Of a DNA stretch of 64,000 nucleotides, positions 42,570 through 50,772 are shown one piece after another; position 1 is the first letter of the stretch; each line of letters begins with the position of its first letter. The notes under the pieces were generated by a model. It did no database searches, had not been told where the DNA came from, and saw only the letters and a list, made by a program, of their open reading frames with translations. A program made the position numbers and the translations under genes. The stretch comes from Microbacterium faecale (GTDB lineage Bacteria > Actinomycetota > Actinomycetes > Actinomycetales > Microbacteriaceae): positions 878,166 to 942,165 of the forward strand of contig NZ_BMHO01000001.1 of NCBI RefSeq assembly GCF_014640975.1, given 5' to 3'.

Positions 42570-43505
42570 ATGACCTCAGCAACAATCATCGGCGCGGCCG
42601 GAGGAATCGGCCAGACGGTCGCCGCGGAGTTCGTCGCGCGCGACCTGTTCGATGAACTCCACCTGGTCGATCTGCGCACGAATCTGCTCGAAGCCGACCG
42701 CATCGACCTCAGCGAAGCGAGCGTCGCTGCGGGCCACCAGCCTCCGCACATCACCGTCGAGGATCCGCATTCGGCACTGCATGCGCTCGGGTCATCCGAC
42801 TTCGTGGTGTGCGCGGCGACGCTCGGAGAGAAGCCCGGTCAGTCACGGAGCAGCTTTGCGCAGGTGAACTGGGAACTGCTGATATCGCTGGTCCCGCTCA
42901 TCTCACAAGTCGCCGGAGAGCACGGCACCGTTTTGCTCGTCACCAATCCCGTTGACGCGATGGCTGAACGATTGGCCCGTGAAGAGACGATCCCCCGCGA
43001 TCGCATCATCGGGTATTCCGTGAACGACTCGACGCGCTTGCGAGTGGCGATCGCAGCCGAGGTCGGCGTTGAACCCGACCGCGTGCAGGCACACGCGCTC
43101 GGCGTGCACGGCGAGCAGCTCGTGCCGCTCTACAGCGGCGTGCGCATCGACGACGAGCCGGTCGAACTCGACGCCGGGCAACGGCAGCGCATCGACACAT
43201 GGACGGAAGGGTGGTTCGCCCGCTGGCACGAACTGAAGAGCGGCCGTTCGTCGATCAGGTCGACGGCAGCCGGAGTCGCCTCCGTCGTCCGAGCGACCAG
43301 GAGCGGCGCTGAGTTGCCGCTATCGGTCTCAACGGACAGCGTCGACTTTCTTCCGAGTAGCGCCTTCATCGGGCTGCCGACATCGTTCGCGGGCGGATCT
43401 GCCGCCGTCAGCGACGCGTTCGAGTGCACGAGCGAGGAGAAGGCGGCACTCGTCGAAGCCGCGACCGCGGTGCGCGATCTTGCCGGACAACTCGGCCGTG
43501 GGTGA
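42570..43505 (+). CDS. Malate/lactate dehydrogenase family protein
   Basis: A 311-aa NAD-dependent dehydrogenase. The Rossmann motif is ATIIGAAGGIGQTVAAEF, then HLVDLRTNLLEADRIDLSEA, LLVTNPVDAMAERLA and the catalytic His in ALGVHGEQLVPLYSG. These are the LDH/MDH family marks; the substrate loop does not show a clear malate or lactate pattern. An AGAAGG ribosome site precedes the ATG. It lies 76 bp after the CoA ligase on the same strand and may be co-transcribed, but the main TCA-cycle enzyme could be elsewhere. Confidence 0.85.
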   Translation: MTSATIIGAAGGIGQTVAAEFVARDLFDELHLVDLRTNLLEADRIDLSEASVAAGHQPPHITVEDPHSALHALGSSDFVVCAATLGEKPGQSRSSFAQVNWELLISLVPLISQVAGEHGTVLLVTNPVDAMAERLAREETIPRDRIIGYSVNDSTRLRVAIAAEVGVEPDRVQAHALGVHGEQLVPLYSGVRIDDEPVELDAGQRQRIDTWTEGWFARWHELKSGRSSIRSTAAGVASVVRATRSGAELPLSVSTDSVDFLPSSAFIGLPTSFAGGSAAVSDAFECTSEEKAALVEAATAVRDLAGQLGRG

Positions 43506-43516
43506 CGTCTCGATGA

Positions 43517-43790
43517 GTCGCCGAGATCTTCGGCGTCGTCGGCAGCGGAAACTTCCGAACGACGAACGCGATGACGGCCGAGGGAGTGTCCTTCGTGGCT
43601 GCACGTCACGAGATGGGGGCCACGTGTATGGCCGATGCCTACGCGAGAGCCACCGGTCGTCTGGCGGTGGTGAGTGTTCATCAGGGCTGCGGACTCTCCA
43701 ACGCGCTCACTGGCGTCGGGGAAGCCGCGAAGTCTCGCACCCGCCCGTGCTTGCCCATAGCTTCGCGGAACACGAGTGACGCTCTTCGAG
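43517..43790 (+). pseudogene. N-terminal remnant of a thiamine-diphosphate enzyme
   Basis: A coding remnant begins directly after an in-frame stop at 43514: VAEIFGVVGSGNFRTTNAM, then TAEGVSFVAARHEMGATCMA, DAYARATGRLAVVSVHQGCG and LSNALTGVGEAAKSRT. This is the pyrimidine-domain start of an acetolactate-synthase-like enzyme, with the activating Glu in ARHEMGA. At about 43741 the homologous reading shifts by one base (PPVLAH continues in another frame), and nothing recognisable follows. The protein would normally be over 500 aa, so this is a decayed fragment. Confidence 0.7.
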
Positions 43791-44306
43791 TCACCCCGCC
43801 GGGCGGGTCAAGAGCTCGACCCGTCCGTCCGCGTGACGAACATAGTGACGCCCAAGCGCGCCGAATGAGATCTGTGTCACCCGGTGCGTCGTGCTGGAAG
43901 TGATCGGCGTGATGTCCGCCCCATTCGCGACGAGTTCCGGCAAGCCCCAGGGATGTTCGCCGGAGGACGACTCGACGAAGTGGCGGCCGTGAGCAAGCGC
44001 TGAGATCCGCAGTGTGCCGCTGCGGCGATTGCCACTGCAGCTCACCTCGACGTTCGACAGCGACGAGCCGAATCCGTTCGTGATCAGCACGCCCCATCGG
44101 TGCTTCCCGTCGTTCGCGCCGCTCGGCATCGCGACCCAGTGGGCGTCGATCTTGTCGCCGCGCTCTTCCACGCGCAGCGCCGCCTGCTCGGCCTTATCGC
44201 GCTTGCGCCAGACGAAGACGATGACGGCGCCGGCCGCGGCAATCGCCATGATCCAGTTGGGGATCGTTTCACTGACAACGTACGAGAGGCTCCAACCGTC
44301 GATCAT
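43791..44306 (-). CDS. Hypothetical single-pass membrane protein
   Basis: A 171-aa protein beginning MIDGWSLSYVVSETIPNW with GAGGA seven bases upstream. One membrane segment follows at about 17-37 (IMAIAAAGAVIVFVWRK). Then come a charged helix (KRDKAEQAALRVEERGDKI) and a beta-rich domain (HRWGVLITNGFGSSLSNVEV, GADITPITSSTTHRVTQISF). Nothing identifies a function. Upstream codons up to 44381 are in frame but lack a ribosome site. It overlaps the decayed ThDP fragment end only marginally. Confidence 0.68.
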   Translation of the reverse strand: MIDGWSLSYVVSETIPNWIMAIAAAGAVIVFVWRKRDKAEQAALRVEERGDKIDAHWVAMPSGANDGKHRWGVLITNGFGSSLSNVEVSCSGNRRSGTLRISALAHGRHFVESSSGEHPWGLPELVANGADITPITSSTTHRVTQISFGALGRHYVRHADGRVELLTRPAG

Positions 44307-44470
44307 GTCGAAATCCTCACACGGCGCGGCGCGGACGACAAACGCTGTGAAGCTTCGTTGCGGTCCGGTCGTCACGCGCACGATGACGACGAGTGAGGGG
44401 TATCGCGCTCGTCGGCGCGGGAAGATAGTCTCGTCGTCGGCACACCGCCTCTCGCGTCGAAGGAGACCGT

Positions 44471-45025
44471 TTGACCACGCTCGAGAATCGTCCGAACTCC
44501 GCGTTGCTCGTCGTCGATGTGCAGAACTGCGCGATCGGCGAGGCTCACGATCGCGATGCCGTCGTCGCGCGGATCGCGACGCTCGTCGACCGGGCGCGCG
44601 CCGCCGGATCCGACGTTATCTGGGTACAGGACGAAGACGAGGATCACCCGCGCGGCAGCGACGCGTGGCAGCTCGTTCCGGAGCTCACCCGCGACGAGGC
44701 CGAGCCTCTCGTGGCCAAGGAGTATGGCGATGCGTTCGAAGATACCGACCTCGAGCAGGTGCTCGCCGACCGCGGCGTGGGCCACCTGTTCGTCTCGGGC
44801 GCCCAGACCGACGAGTGCATCCGATCGACCCTGCACGGCGCCATCGCCCGCGGCTACGACGCCACGCTCGTCGCCGACGCGCACACCACCGAAGACGCCA
44901 CGTCGTACGGCGCCCCGGCCCCGGAGCTCGTCATCGCCCACACGAATCTGTACTGGGCAGACCACACGGCGCCCGGCCGCGAGGGCGGCACGGTGATGAG
45001 CGCGGAGATCGACTTCGCGGCCTGA
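44471..45025 (+). CDS. Isochorismatase-like cysteine hydrolase
   Basis: A 184-aa protein starting at TTG with AAGGAGA four bases upstream. The catalytic triad of the family is present: Asp16 in LLVVDVQNCAIG, Lys83 in LVAKEYGDAFEDT and Cys116 in AQTDECIRSTLHGA. Members hydrolyse amides or vinyl ethers such as nicotinamide, N-carbamoyl compounds or isochorismate. The specific substrate is unclear. It stands alone, with no co-directional partner close by. Confidence 0.9.
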   Translation: MTTLENRPNSALLVVDVQNCAIGEAHDRDAVVARIATLVDRARAAGSDVIWVQDEDEDHPRGSDAWQLVPELTRDEAEPLVAKEYGDAFEDTDLEQVLADRGVGHLFVSGAQTDECIRSTLHGAIARGYDATLVADAHTTEDATSYGAPAPELVIAHTNLYWADHTAPGREGGTVMSAEIDFAA

Positions 45026-45205
45026 GGGGTCAGTGGCGCAAGGCCGACGATCCATGCCCTCTCACGGGATCCAACTCGGATCCGCGCGGTGGGCGGCTAT
45101 GGCGAGCCGTTGGTGCCGAGACGCCTGATATCCGCGCAGCACCATGCCCCGGTGACCTGCGAAATGTATGATGATGAATACAAATCGGTTTGGTGAAGGG
45201 GCATC

Positions 45206-46249
45206 ATGGAAATCGGCGCCTACAGCTTCGGTGACACGCAATTCGACGACAACGGCGAACAGGTCGACACCGCGGGAGCCATCCGCAACCTGCATGAAGC
45301 CATCGTCCACGCCGACACGGTCGGTCTCGACTACTTCGGCGTCGGCGAGCACCACACGATGAGTATGCCGGCGTCCTCGCCGGGTGCCGTCATCGCCGCC
45401 GCCGCGGGCGCCACGAAGCAGATCATTCTCGGCAGCGGCGCGAGCATCATCAGCACCGACGACCCGGTGCGGGTTTATCAGCAGTTCGCGATCGCCGATG
45501 CGGTGTCCGGGGGAGGACGCGTCGAGATCACTGCCGGCCGCGGATCCTCGGTCGAGACCTTCCCGCTGTTCGGCTACGACCTGGCCGAATACGACGAGTA
45601 CTACGCCAACAAGCTCGACCTGCTGATGGCGCTGAACGACAGCCCGACCGCCGAGGTCACCTGGCGGGGTGAGCACCGCCCTGAGATCCCCGGACTGGCT
45701 GTCGTGCCGCGGCCGGTGAACGGTCGTCTGCCGATCTGGTTGGCGACCGGCGGCAACGCCGGATCCTCCGCCCGTGCCGGAAAGCTGGGCCTGCCGATCT
45801 CGTACGGCATCATCGGCGGCGCGCCCCACCGCTTCGCTCCGCTGGCCGAGCTGTATCGTCGTTCCGCCGCGACCGCTGGCCACACGAGAGACGACATCAA
45901 GATCTCCGTCGCCGCGCTGGGGCTGGTCGCCCCGACGAAGAAGGAAGCGCTCGACCGGATGTACCCAGGATGGCATGCACTCAACGTCGAGATGGGCCGC
46001 CTGCGCGGGTGGCCAGCCCCCGACAAGCAGGCCTTCCTCGCGCAGGCCGATGCCCCGGGTGCGTACTACGTCGGCGACCCCGACGAGGTCGCGGAGCGCA
46101 TCGTCCACCTGCACGGATACATGGGCCACATGCGCCACTTCCTGCAGATGGACATCGGCGGCTTGCCGCAGGAGCACCTGATCGAATCGATCACCCTCCT
46201 CGCGACCGAGGTCACGCCGCGGGTGCAGCGCCTTCTCGCCGCGAAGTGA
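45206..46249 (+). CDS. LLM-class flavin-dependent oxidoreductase
   Basis: A 347-aa luciferase-like protein: MEIGAYSFGDTQFDDNGEQV, TVGLDYFGVGEHHTMSMPAS, ILGSGASIISTDDPVRVYQQ, GRVEITAGRGSSVETFPLFG and LPIWLATGGNAGSSARAGKL. The pattern is that of the FMN-dependent group often annotated as luciferase-family oxidoreductase. Ribosome site GAAGGGGC lies five bases before the ATG. The 180 bp upstream contain an AT-rich stretch (ATGTATGATGATGAATACAA) that may hold the promoter. The substrate is unknown. Confidence 0.9.
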   Translation: MEIGAYSFGDTQFDDNGEQVDTAGAIRNLHEAIVHADTVGLDYFGVGEHHTMSMPASSPGAVIAAAAGATKQIILGSGASIISTDDPVRVYQQFAIADAVSGGGRVEITAGRGSSVETFPLFGYDLAEYDEYYANKLDLLMALNDSPTAEVTWRGEHRPEIPGLAVVPRPVNGRLPIWLATGGNAGSSARAGKLGLPISYGIIGGAPHRFAPLAELYRRSAATAGHTRDDIKISVAALGLVAPTKKEALDRMYPGWHALNVEMGRLRGWPAPDKQAFLAQADAPGAYYVGDPDEVAERIVHLHGYMGHMRHFLQMDIGGLPQEHLIESITLLATEVTPRVQRLLAAK

Positions 46250-46325
46250 CGCGGGGGAGGGTCTCTCGTCGCTAGCGTGGTGCGCATGGCGCGCACCCGC
46301 GACAGTCCGGGACGGAGGGTCTCAG

Positions 46326-47066
46326 ATGACGAGTGATCCCACGACCGGCGGCGTGCGCCTGTCCGCGACGATCCTGATCGTGCGCGACGACCCCCTCGAG
46401 GTCCTCACCGTGCGGCGGCACGCCCACGCGACCTTCGCCTCGGCGATCGTGTTCCCCGGCGGTGTCGTCGACGAAGCCGATCGCAGCGAGGAATGGCTGC
46501 CGCTGGTCAGCGGCGCGGACGACCTCGGTCCGAACGAGCGCGCGATCCGTATCGCCGGCATCCGCGAGACCTACGAAGAGACGAGCCTGCTGCTGGCGCA
46601 CCTGCCCGACGGCGGCCACGTCGCTCAACCCGCCGCGCCCCACCCGACGTTCCGCGAGACCGTGCGAGCGTCCGGCGGCACGCTCGCGCTCGACGACATC
46701 CGCCCGTTCGGGCACTGGATCACGCCCGAGGGCCCACCGAAAAGATTCGACACGCGCTTCCTGCTCGCCCGAGCGCCACGGAACCAGACCGCTGTCGCCG
46801 ACGGCGTCGAGACCGTCGACATCGAATGGGCCCGCCCTTCCGCGCTCATCGAGCGGGCACAGGCGGGCGAACGCGCAATCATGCTCCCCACCTACGCGAA
46901 CCTCCTCCGCCTCGCCGAGAGCGAGGACGCCGATGAAGCGTTCCGCAAGGCCGCCGGCATCACGCCGTATCCCGTGATCGCGTGGCAGGAGACGCTCCCC
47001 GACGGAACGCGGGTGCACGTCATCCCCGCCGAGGCGGCGTACGGGTTCACCGAGTTCCCGGCGTGA
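46326..47066 (+). CDS. NUDIX hydrolase
   Basis: A 246-aa NUDIX protein. The NUDIX box is split by an insertion: FPGGVVDEADRSEEW then, after about 25 residues, AIRIAGIRETYEETSLLLAH, as in the NUDT19-like/CoA-type subgroup. The Glu residues of RETYEET are the metal ligands. The C-terminal part (HWITPEGPPKRFDTRFLLAR) also fits NUDT19-like enzymes. It is followed after 43 bp by an MBL-fold hydrolase on the same strand. The substrate may be acyl-CoA or another nucleotide diphosphate. Confidence 0.88.
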   Translation: MTSDPTTGGVRLSATILIVRDDPLEVLTVRRHAHATFASAIVFPGGVVDEADRSEEWLPLVSGADDLGPNERAIRIAGIRETYEETSLLLAHLPDGGHVAQPAAPHPTFRETVRASGGTLALDDIRPFGHWITPEGPPKRFDTRFLLARAPRNQTAVADGVETVDIEWARPSALIERAQAGERAIMLPTYANLLRLAESEDADEAFRKAAGITPYPVIAWQETLPDGTRVHVIPAEAAYGFTEFPA

Positions 47067-47109
47067 CTCCCGTGCGGCACCTGCCCGCCATCCCGGATAG
47101 AGTCGCGCC

Positions 47110-47862
47110 ATGACCACCCGCGTGAGTGAGCATGTCCGCGTCGTCCTCGCCCCGAACCCGGGCCCCATGTCGCTCGAGGGCACCAATACTTACCTGCTCG
47201 GCGCTGACGACCGGCTCGTCGTCGTGGATCCCGGCCCCGACATGCTCGAACACGTCGACGCCGTCGCGGGCGCCGGTCGCGTCGAACTCATCCTCATCAC
47301 GCACCACCATGCCGACCACACCGAAGCCAGTGCGGCGCTGCATGCCCGGACGGGTGCTCCGGTGCGCGCCGCCGATGCCGCCTTCTGCCACGGTGGCGAA
47401 CCGCTGGTCGACGGCGAGATCGTCGAGGCGGGAGGGGCGGCTATCCGCGTGCTCGCGACGCCCGGTCACACCGCCGACTCGGTGAGCTTCGTCGTGGACG
47501 GCGAAGACGTCGTGCTCACGGGTGACACGGTCCTCGGTCGCGGCACAACGGTTCTCATCCACGGTGACGGGTCGCTCGCCGACTATCTCGATTCGCTCGA
47601 CCGGCTCTCGGCTCTCGGATCCGTCAGGGGCCTCCCCGGGCACGGCTCCGTGCTGCCGGACCTCGCGGCCACGTGCGCCGGACTGCGCGCACATCGCCTC
47701 GAGCGGCTCGAACAGGTCCGTGCAGCGGCCGCGAAGCTCGGTTCGAGCGCGTCGGTCGCCTCCGTCACGGACGCGGTCTACGGCCACACGGATCCCGCCG
47801 TGCGTTTCGCCGCCGAGGAGTCCGTCGCGACGCAGCTCGAGTACCTTCGCGTGCACGGCTGA
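47110..47862 (+). CDS. MBL-fold metallohydrolase (LACTB2-like)
   Basis: A 250-aa metallo-beta-lactamase-fold protein. The metal motif is LILITHHHADHTE near 61-73, with later ligands in VLATPGHTADSVSF and VLTGDTVLGRGTT, and the last in GLPGHGSVL. PNPGPMSLEGTNTYLLG at the start and the C-terminal winged-helix-like part (RLERLEQVRAAAAKLG, VYGHTDPAVRFAAEESVATQ) match the LACTB2-like group. It forms a pair with the NUDIX gene, a common combination in actinobacteria. Substrates could be RNA ends or thioesters. Confidence 0.9.
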   Translation: MTTRVSEHVRVVLAPNPGPMSLEGTNTYLLGADDRLVVVDPGPDMLEHVDAVAGAGRVELILITHHHADHTEASAALHARTGAPVRAADAAFCHGGEPLVDGEIVEAGGAAIRVLATPGHTADSVSFVVDGEDVVLTGDTVLGRGTTVLIHGDGSLADYLDSLDRLSALGSVRGLPGHGSVLPDLAATCAGLRAHRLERLEQVRAAAAKLGSSASVASVTDAVYGHTDPAVRFAAEESVATQLEYLRVHG

Positions 47863-47940
47863 CGCTGTCTCGGCGCGCTCGGGTAGTGCGCCGGGACCCG
47901 CTCGTGATCGGCCGCGCTCGTCACCGGTCGCGCTCGCTCG

Positions 47941-48037
47941 GCCGCGCTCGATTCGGCCCGGCCGCGTTCGATTCGGCCCGGCCGCGTTCGATTCGGCCCG
48001 GCCGCGCTCGATTCGGCCCGGCCGCGTTCGTCACCGG
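47941..48037. repeat. 20-bp tandem repeat, about 4.5 copies
   Basis: The unit GCCGCGYTCGATTCGGCCCG occurs at 47941, 47961, 47981 and 48001 with only C/T variation at position 7, followed by a partial copy from 48021 that ends in TCACCGG. A degenerate earlier piece (GCCGCGCTCGTCACCGG) starts at 47911. The array fills the space between the convergent MBL and thioesterase genes and reaches the last codons of the latter. The period of 20 is not a multiple of three. Confidence 0.85.
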
Positions 48038-48501
48038 CGGTGCGCGATCGGATCCTCGAGGTACGGTGTCCACGCCTCGCGCATGTGATCCGGCATCCGC
48101 GTCGGGCGCCCCGTCTTGGTGTCGACGAGCACGACGAGCGTCGTCGCGCGGGCGTAGCTGACCCGATCCGCGTCGGTTTTCGGGCTCATGACCTCGTAAC
48201 AGATCTCGACGCTGGATCCGCCAATCCGCCCGATCCAGAGCTGGATGTCCAGCGGCTCCTTGGCATAGGGCGTCGGCAGCAGATACTCGATCTCCTGCCG
48301 CGCGATGAGCGTCATGATCTCGCCATCGGTCGCGACGGTGTCCTCGCCGAACACGGCCATCGGGCCGTCGTCGGCCTCACCCGTGCGCCAGAAGGCGCGC
48401 AGCCGCGCCTCCTCGAGCAGCTTCATCATGCTGACGTTGTTGACGTGGCCGAGGGCGTCCTGGTCGCCCCACCGGCGATGGATCGGAATGTGCAAGCGCA
48501 T
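48031..48501 (-). CDS. Acyl-CoA thioesterase (hotdog fold)
   Basis: A 156-aa 4HBT-type thioesterase. RRWGDQDALGHVNNVSMMKL is the catalytic motif (Asp in GDQDALGHVNN), followed by LEEARLRAFW, EIEYLLPTPYAKEPLDIQLW and GGSSVEICYEVMSP, ending YARATTLVVLVDTKTGRPTR. It is the standard actinobacterial acyl-CoA thioesterase. The tandem repeats reach into its 3' end. Confidence 0.9.
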   Translation of the reverse strand: MRLHIPIHRRWGDQDALGHVNNVSMMKLLEEARLRAFWRTGEADDGPMAVFGEDTVATDGEIMTLIARQEIEYLLPTPYAKEPLDIQLWIGRIGGSSVEICYEVMSPKTDADRVSYARATTLVVLVDTKTGRPTRMPDHMREAWTPYLEDPIAHRR

Positions 48502-48551
48502 GCGTCCATGCTCGCGCGCGCGACCGCTTCACGCGAATCCTGCACCAGGCG

Positions 48552-49436
48552 TCAGTGGGACGCGTCGCCCATCAGTCGCTGGCGCAACGTCGACAGCAGG
48601 TCTGATGTGTAGAGCGCGCGGGGCTCGTCCAACGCAGCGACGCCGAGCAGGAGGACGTCCGTGACGATCAATGCCGTGAGGGCCTCCGCAGTCGAGCCCC
48701 CCGCAGACTGCGGGGCGATCAGTGCGACGTCGACGGTGCTGCTGAGGCGTTCGGCAAGGTCGCGCTCCGAGACGGCGATGCACGATGCGCCGACAGCTCG
48801 CGCGCGTTCGATGAGTACCTCGGCATCCCGAAGCATTCGCCCCGGAACGTATAGAACGACGACATCTGATGCCTGCAGACTGAGGAGGTCGTCGGCGAGG
48901 CGGAACCCCGTCGTGCCGACGTGTCGCGAGCGGTGTCCGAGGCGATTCAGCTTCAGGCTGAGGTGACGTGCCGCGAGCTCGGATCCGCCGACACCGTAAC
49001 TGACCACCTCGGACGCCTTCGAGATCAGCGCGACGGCGGCCCCGAGCTGTGCCATGTCCTGGCTCAGCTCGGTCTCGTCGAGGCGTTCACGGGCGTCGGT
49101 GATGACACCGGTCAGCGCCGCGTTCAGATCGGGTCCGAGCTCCGCGATGCGGCGCTCGAGCCTGCTGCGAGGGTCGGACTCGCGGGTCAGCGCGGCACCC
49201 GCTTCGCGTTTGAGGCCAGGGAGCCCGCTGTATCCGAGGCGACGCGACATCCGGATCACGGAAGCGTCGCTGGTGCTGGAGAGCTGCGCCAGATCGGCAG
49301 CCGTCGAGAAGACGAGCTTTTCCGGCGGGCAACGAAGCAGGGCCTCGGCGATTCGCTGTTCTGTCGGCGACAGGTTCTGCCACATCGCCTCGACGCGTTC
49401 GCGTAAGGTCATGTCTTCGTGGAGACTCGTAGTCAT
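48552..49436 (-). CDS. MurR/RpiR-family transcriptional regulator
   Basis: A 294-aa regulator with an N-terminal RpiR helix-turn-helix (LRERVEAMWQNLSPTEQRIA, DASVIRMSRRLGYSGLPGLK) and a C-terminal SIS sugar-isomerase domain (about 130-270: EVVSYGVGGSELAARHLSLK, DVVVLYVPGRMLRDAEVLIE). The SIS domain usually binds a sugar phosphate, for example MurNAc-6-phosphate. The ATG at 49436 has AGAGG seven bases upstream. It is divergent from the C45 hydrolase and ABC operon, and palindromes in between suggest it represses that operon and itself. Confidence 0.91.
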   Translation of the reverse strand: MTTSLHEDMTLRERVEAMWQNLSPTEQRIAEALLRCPPEKLVFSTAADLAQLSSTSDASVIRMSRRLGYSGLPGLKREAGAALTRESDPRSRLERRIAELGPDLNAALTGVITDARERLDETELSQDMAQLGAAVALISKASEVVSYGVGGSELAARHLSLKLNRLGHRSRHVGTTGFRLADDLLSLQASDVVVLYVPGRMLRDAEVLIERARAVGASCIAVSERDLAERLSSTVDVALIAPQSAGGSTAEALTALIVTDVLLLGVAALDEPRALYTSDLLSTLRQRLMGDASH

Positions 49437-49506
49437 CACTACACCTCTTGCTCAATGTTTGCGGGCGTGCCACACTGATCGTAGCGGTTGTCGTAGTGAC
49501 TGCTAC
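49429..49506. promoter_or_regulatory. Putative RpiR operators in the divergent promoter region
   Basis: Two related 14-bp inverted repeats occur: GTAGTCATCACTAC at 49429-49442, covering the regulator start codon, and GTAGTGACTGCTAC at 49493-49506, just upstream of the C45 gene. An extra half-site, GTAGCGG, lies at 49481. The shared GTAG...CTAC ends fit one dimeric regulator acting on both directions. Confidence 0.6.
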
Positions 49507-49530
49507 ATTGCAAATCTGACAGGGTGGTAC

Positions 49531-50703
49531 ATGAATAATCTCAGTCTTCCAGTTGTGGAGCTACGTGGTTCCGCCGTCGAGCGAGGCCAGCAGTACGGCG
49601 AAGCAGCGAAAGAGCGCATTCACACTTCGTTGGAACACTACGAGAATGCTGTGGGCGAGGCGACGGGGCTGACGTGGAGCCAGGTGCTCCAGCGCGCCGA
49701 GCAGTGGGTCGAGACGTGCCGTGGATATGCGCCGGACCTCATGGAGGAGATCGAAGGCGTCGCCGACGGTGCAGGCGTGGAAATGCTCGACGTGCTCACG
49801 CTCAACGCGCGCGGCGAGATCATCTACGACACCTCCTTCGGGAAGTCCACCGAGGGGGAGGAAACGGTTCTGGACGGCTGTTCGTCCTTCTCGATGACCC
49901 ACGGCGCGAGCGGCGACGGCCACGTGTATGCGGGGCAGAACTGGGATTGGCTGCATGGCTCGAGCGAGACGCTCATGGTGCTCAGGATCGTCCAGGATCC
50001 GAAACCGACGATCGTGATGCAGGTCGAGGCCGGACAGATTGGCCGACAGGGCGCGAACTCCGCGGGCCTGGCGCTCAACGCCAACGGGCTCGGCGGTCGG
50101 TTCGACGAGTCGGTGGGCGTCCCGCAGGCCTTTATCCGGCGACGCGTGCTCGATTCGGCCGGACTGCTGGAGGCCGTGCGGGTCCTCAACCACGCGCCAC
50201 AGCACATCGCGAGCAACGCACTGATCACCCACCACGATCACTTCTCGATCGACCTCGAGACGACCCCCGGTGCGAATGGATGGATGTACCCGGACGACGG
50301 GCTCCTGGTGCACGGCAACCATTACCAGGCGTTCGTTCCAGAGCAGCTCGCCGCGCGGTATCGCCCCGCCTCAGTCGACTCGCTCTTCCGCGTCCCGCGC
50401 CTCCGTGAGCGCCTGCTCGCCTGTCGGGACGCGGCGGACTCGGCAGAAGTCCGCCGACGCGTCCATGCGGCAGTCTCCGACCACCTCGGCTATCCCAAAT
50501 CCGTGTGCGCTCATCCGGATCCGACAGAGGGCCCGCACGAGCAGGTGTCAACGCTGCTCTCGAGCCTTGTGGACCTGACCACAGGGGAATACATGCTCGC
50601 GCCAGGGATGCCCTGTGAGAACGACTACGAGCTCGTGCCGTGGAACGTATTCGACGGCCCCGGCCCCGATGGACCGCGCCGTGGAGGTGCACGTTCCATG
50701 TAG
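49531..50703 (+). CDS. C45-family peptidase / acyl-CoA:6-APA acyltransferase-like hydrolase
   Basis: A 390-aa protein of the N-terminal nucleophile group. RGSAVERGQQYGEAAKERI and APDLMEEIEGVADGAG are the usual beginning of the C45 (penicillin acyltransferase) family. VLDGCSSFSM places the nucleophile at Cys117, which becomes N-terminal after cleavage behind Gly116. AGQNWDWLHGSSET and GQIGRQGANSAGLALNANGL are further signatures. Such enzymes cleave or transfer acyl groups on amide bonds. No signal peptide is seen, so it would act in the cytoplasm on imported substrate. ATG 49531 has AGGGTGG upstream. It heads the ABC operon. Confidence 0.85.
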   Translation: MNNLSLPVVELRGSAVERGQQYGEAAKERIHTSLEHYENAVGEATGLTWSQVLQRAEQWVETCRGYAPDLMEEIEGVADGAGVEMLDVLTLNARGEIIYDTSFGKSTEGEETVLDGCSSFSMTHGASGDGHVYAGQNWDWLHGSSETLMVLRIVQDPKPTIVMQVEAGQIGRQGANSAGLALNANGLGGRFDESVGVPQAFIRRRVLDSAGLLEAVRVLNHAPQHIASNALITHHDHFSIDLETTPGANGWMYPDDGLLVHGNHYQAFVPEQLAARYRPASVDSLFRVPRLRERLLACRDAADSAEVRRRVHAAVSDHLGYPKSVCAHPDPTEGPHEQVSTLLSSLVDLTTGEYMLAPGMPCENDYELVPWNVFDGPGPDGPRRGGARSM

Positions 50704-50772
50704 CGCTTGCCCTACCCGCGACGATCTCGCACGCCGCTTGTTCAATGACGAATCCCTTTGGAGTGCAGCACC

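Noticed and set aside
47941..48037. CRISPR array
   Set aside because: The 20-bp units are contiguous, with no spacers, and no cas genes are present.
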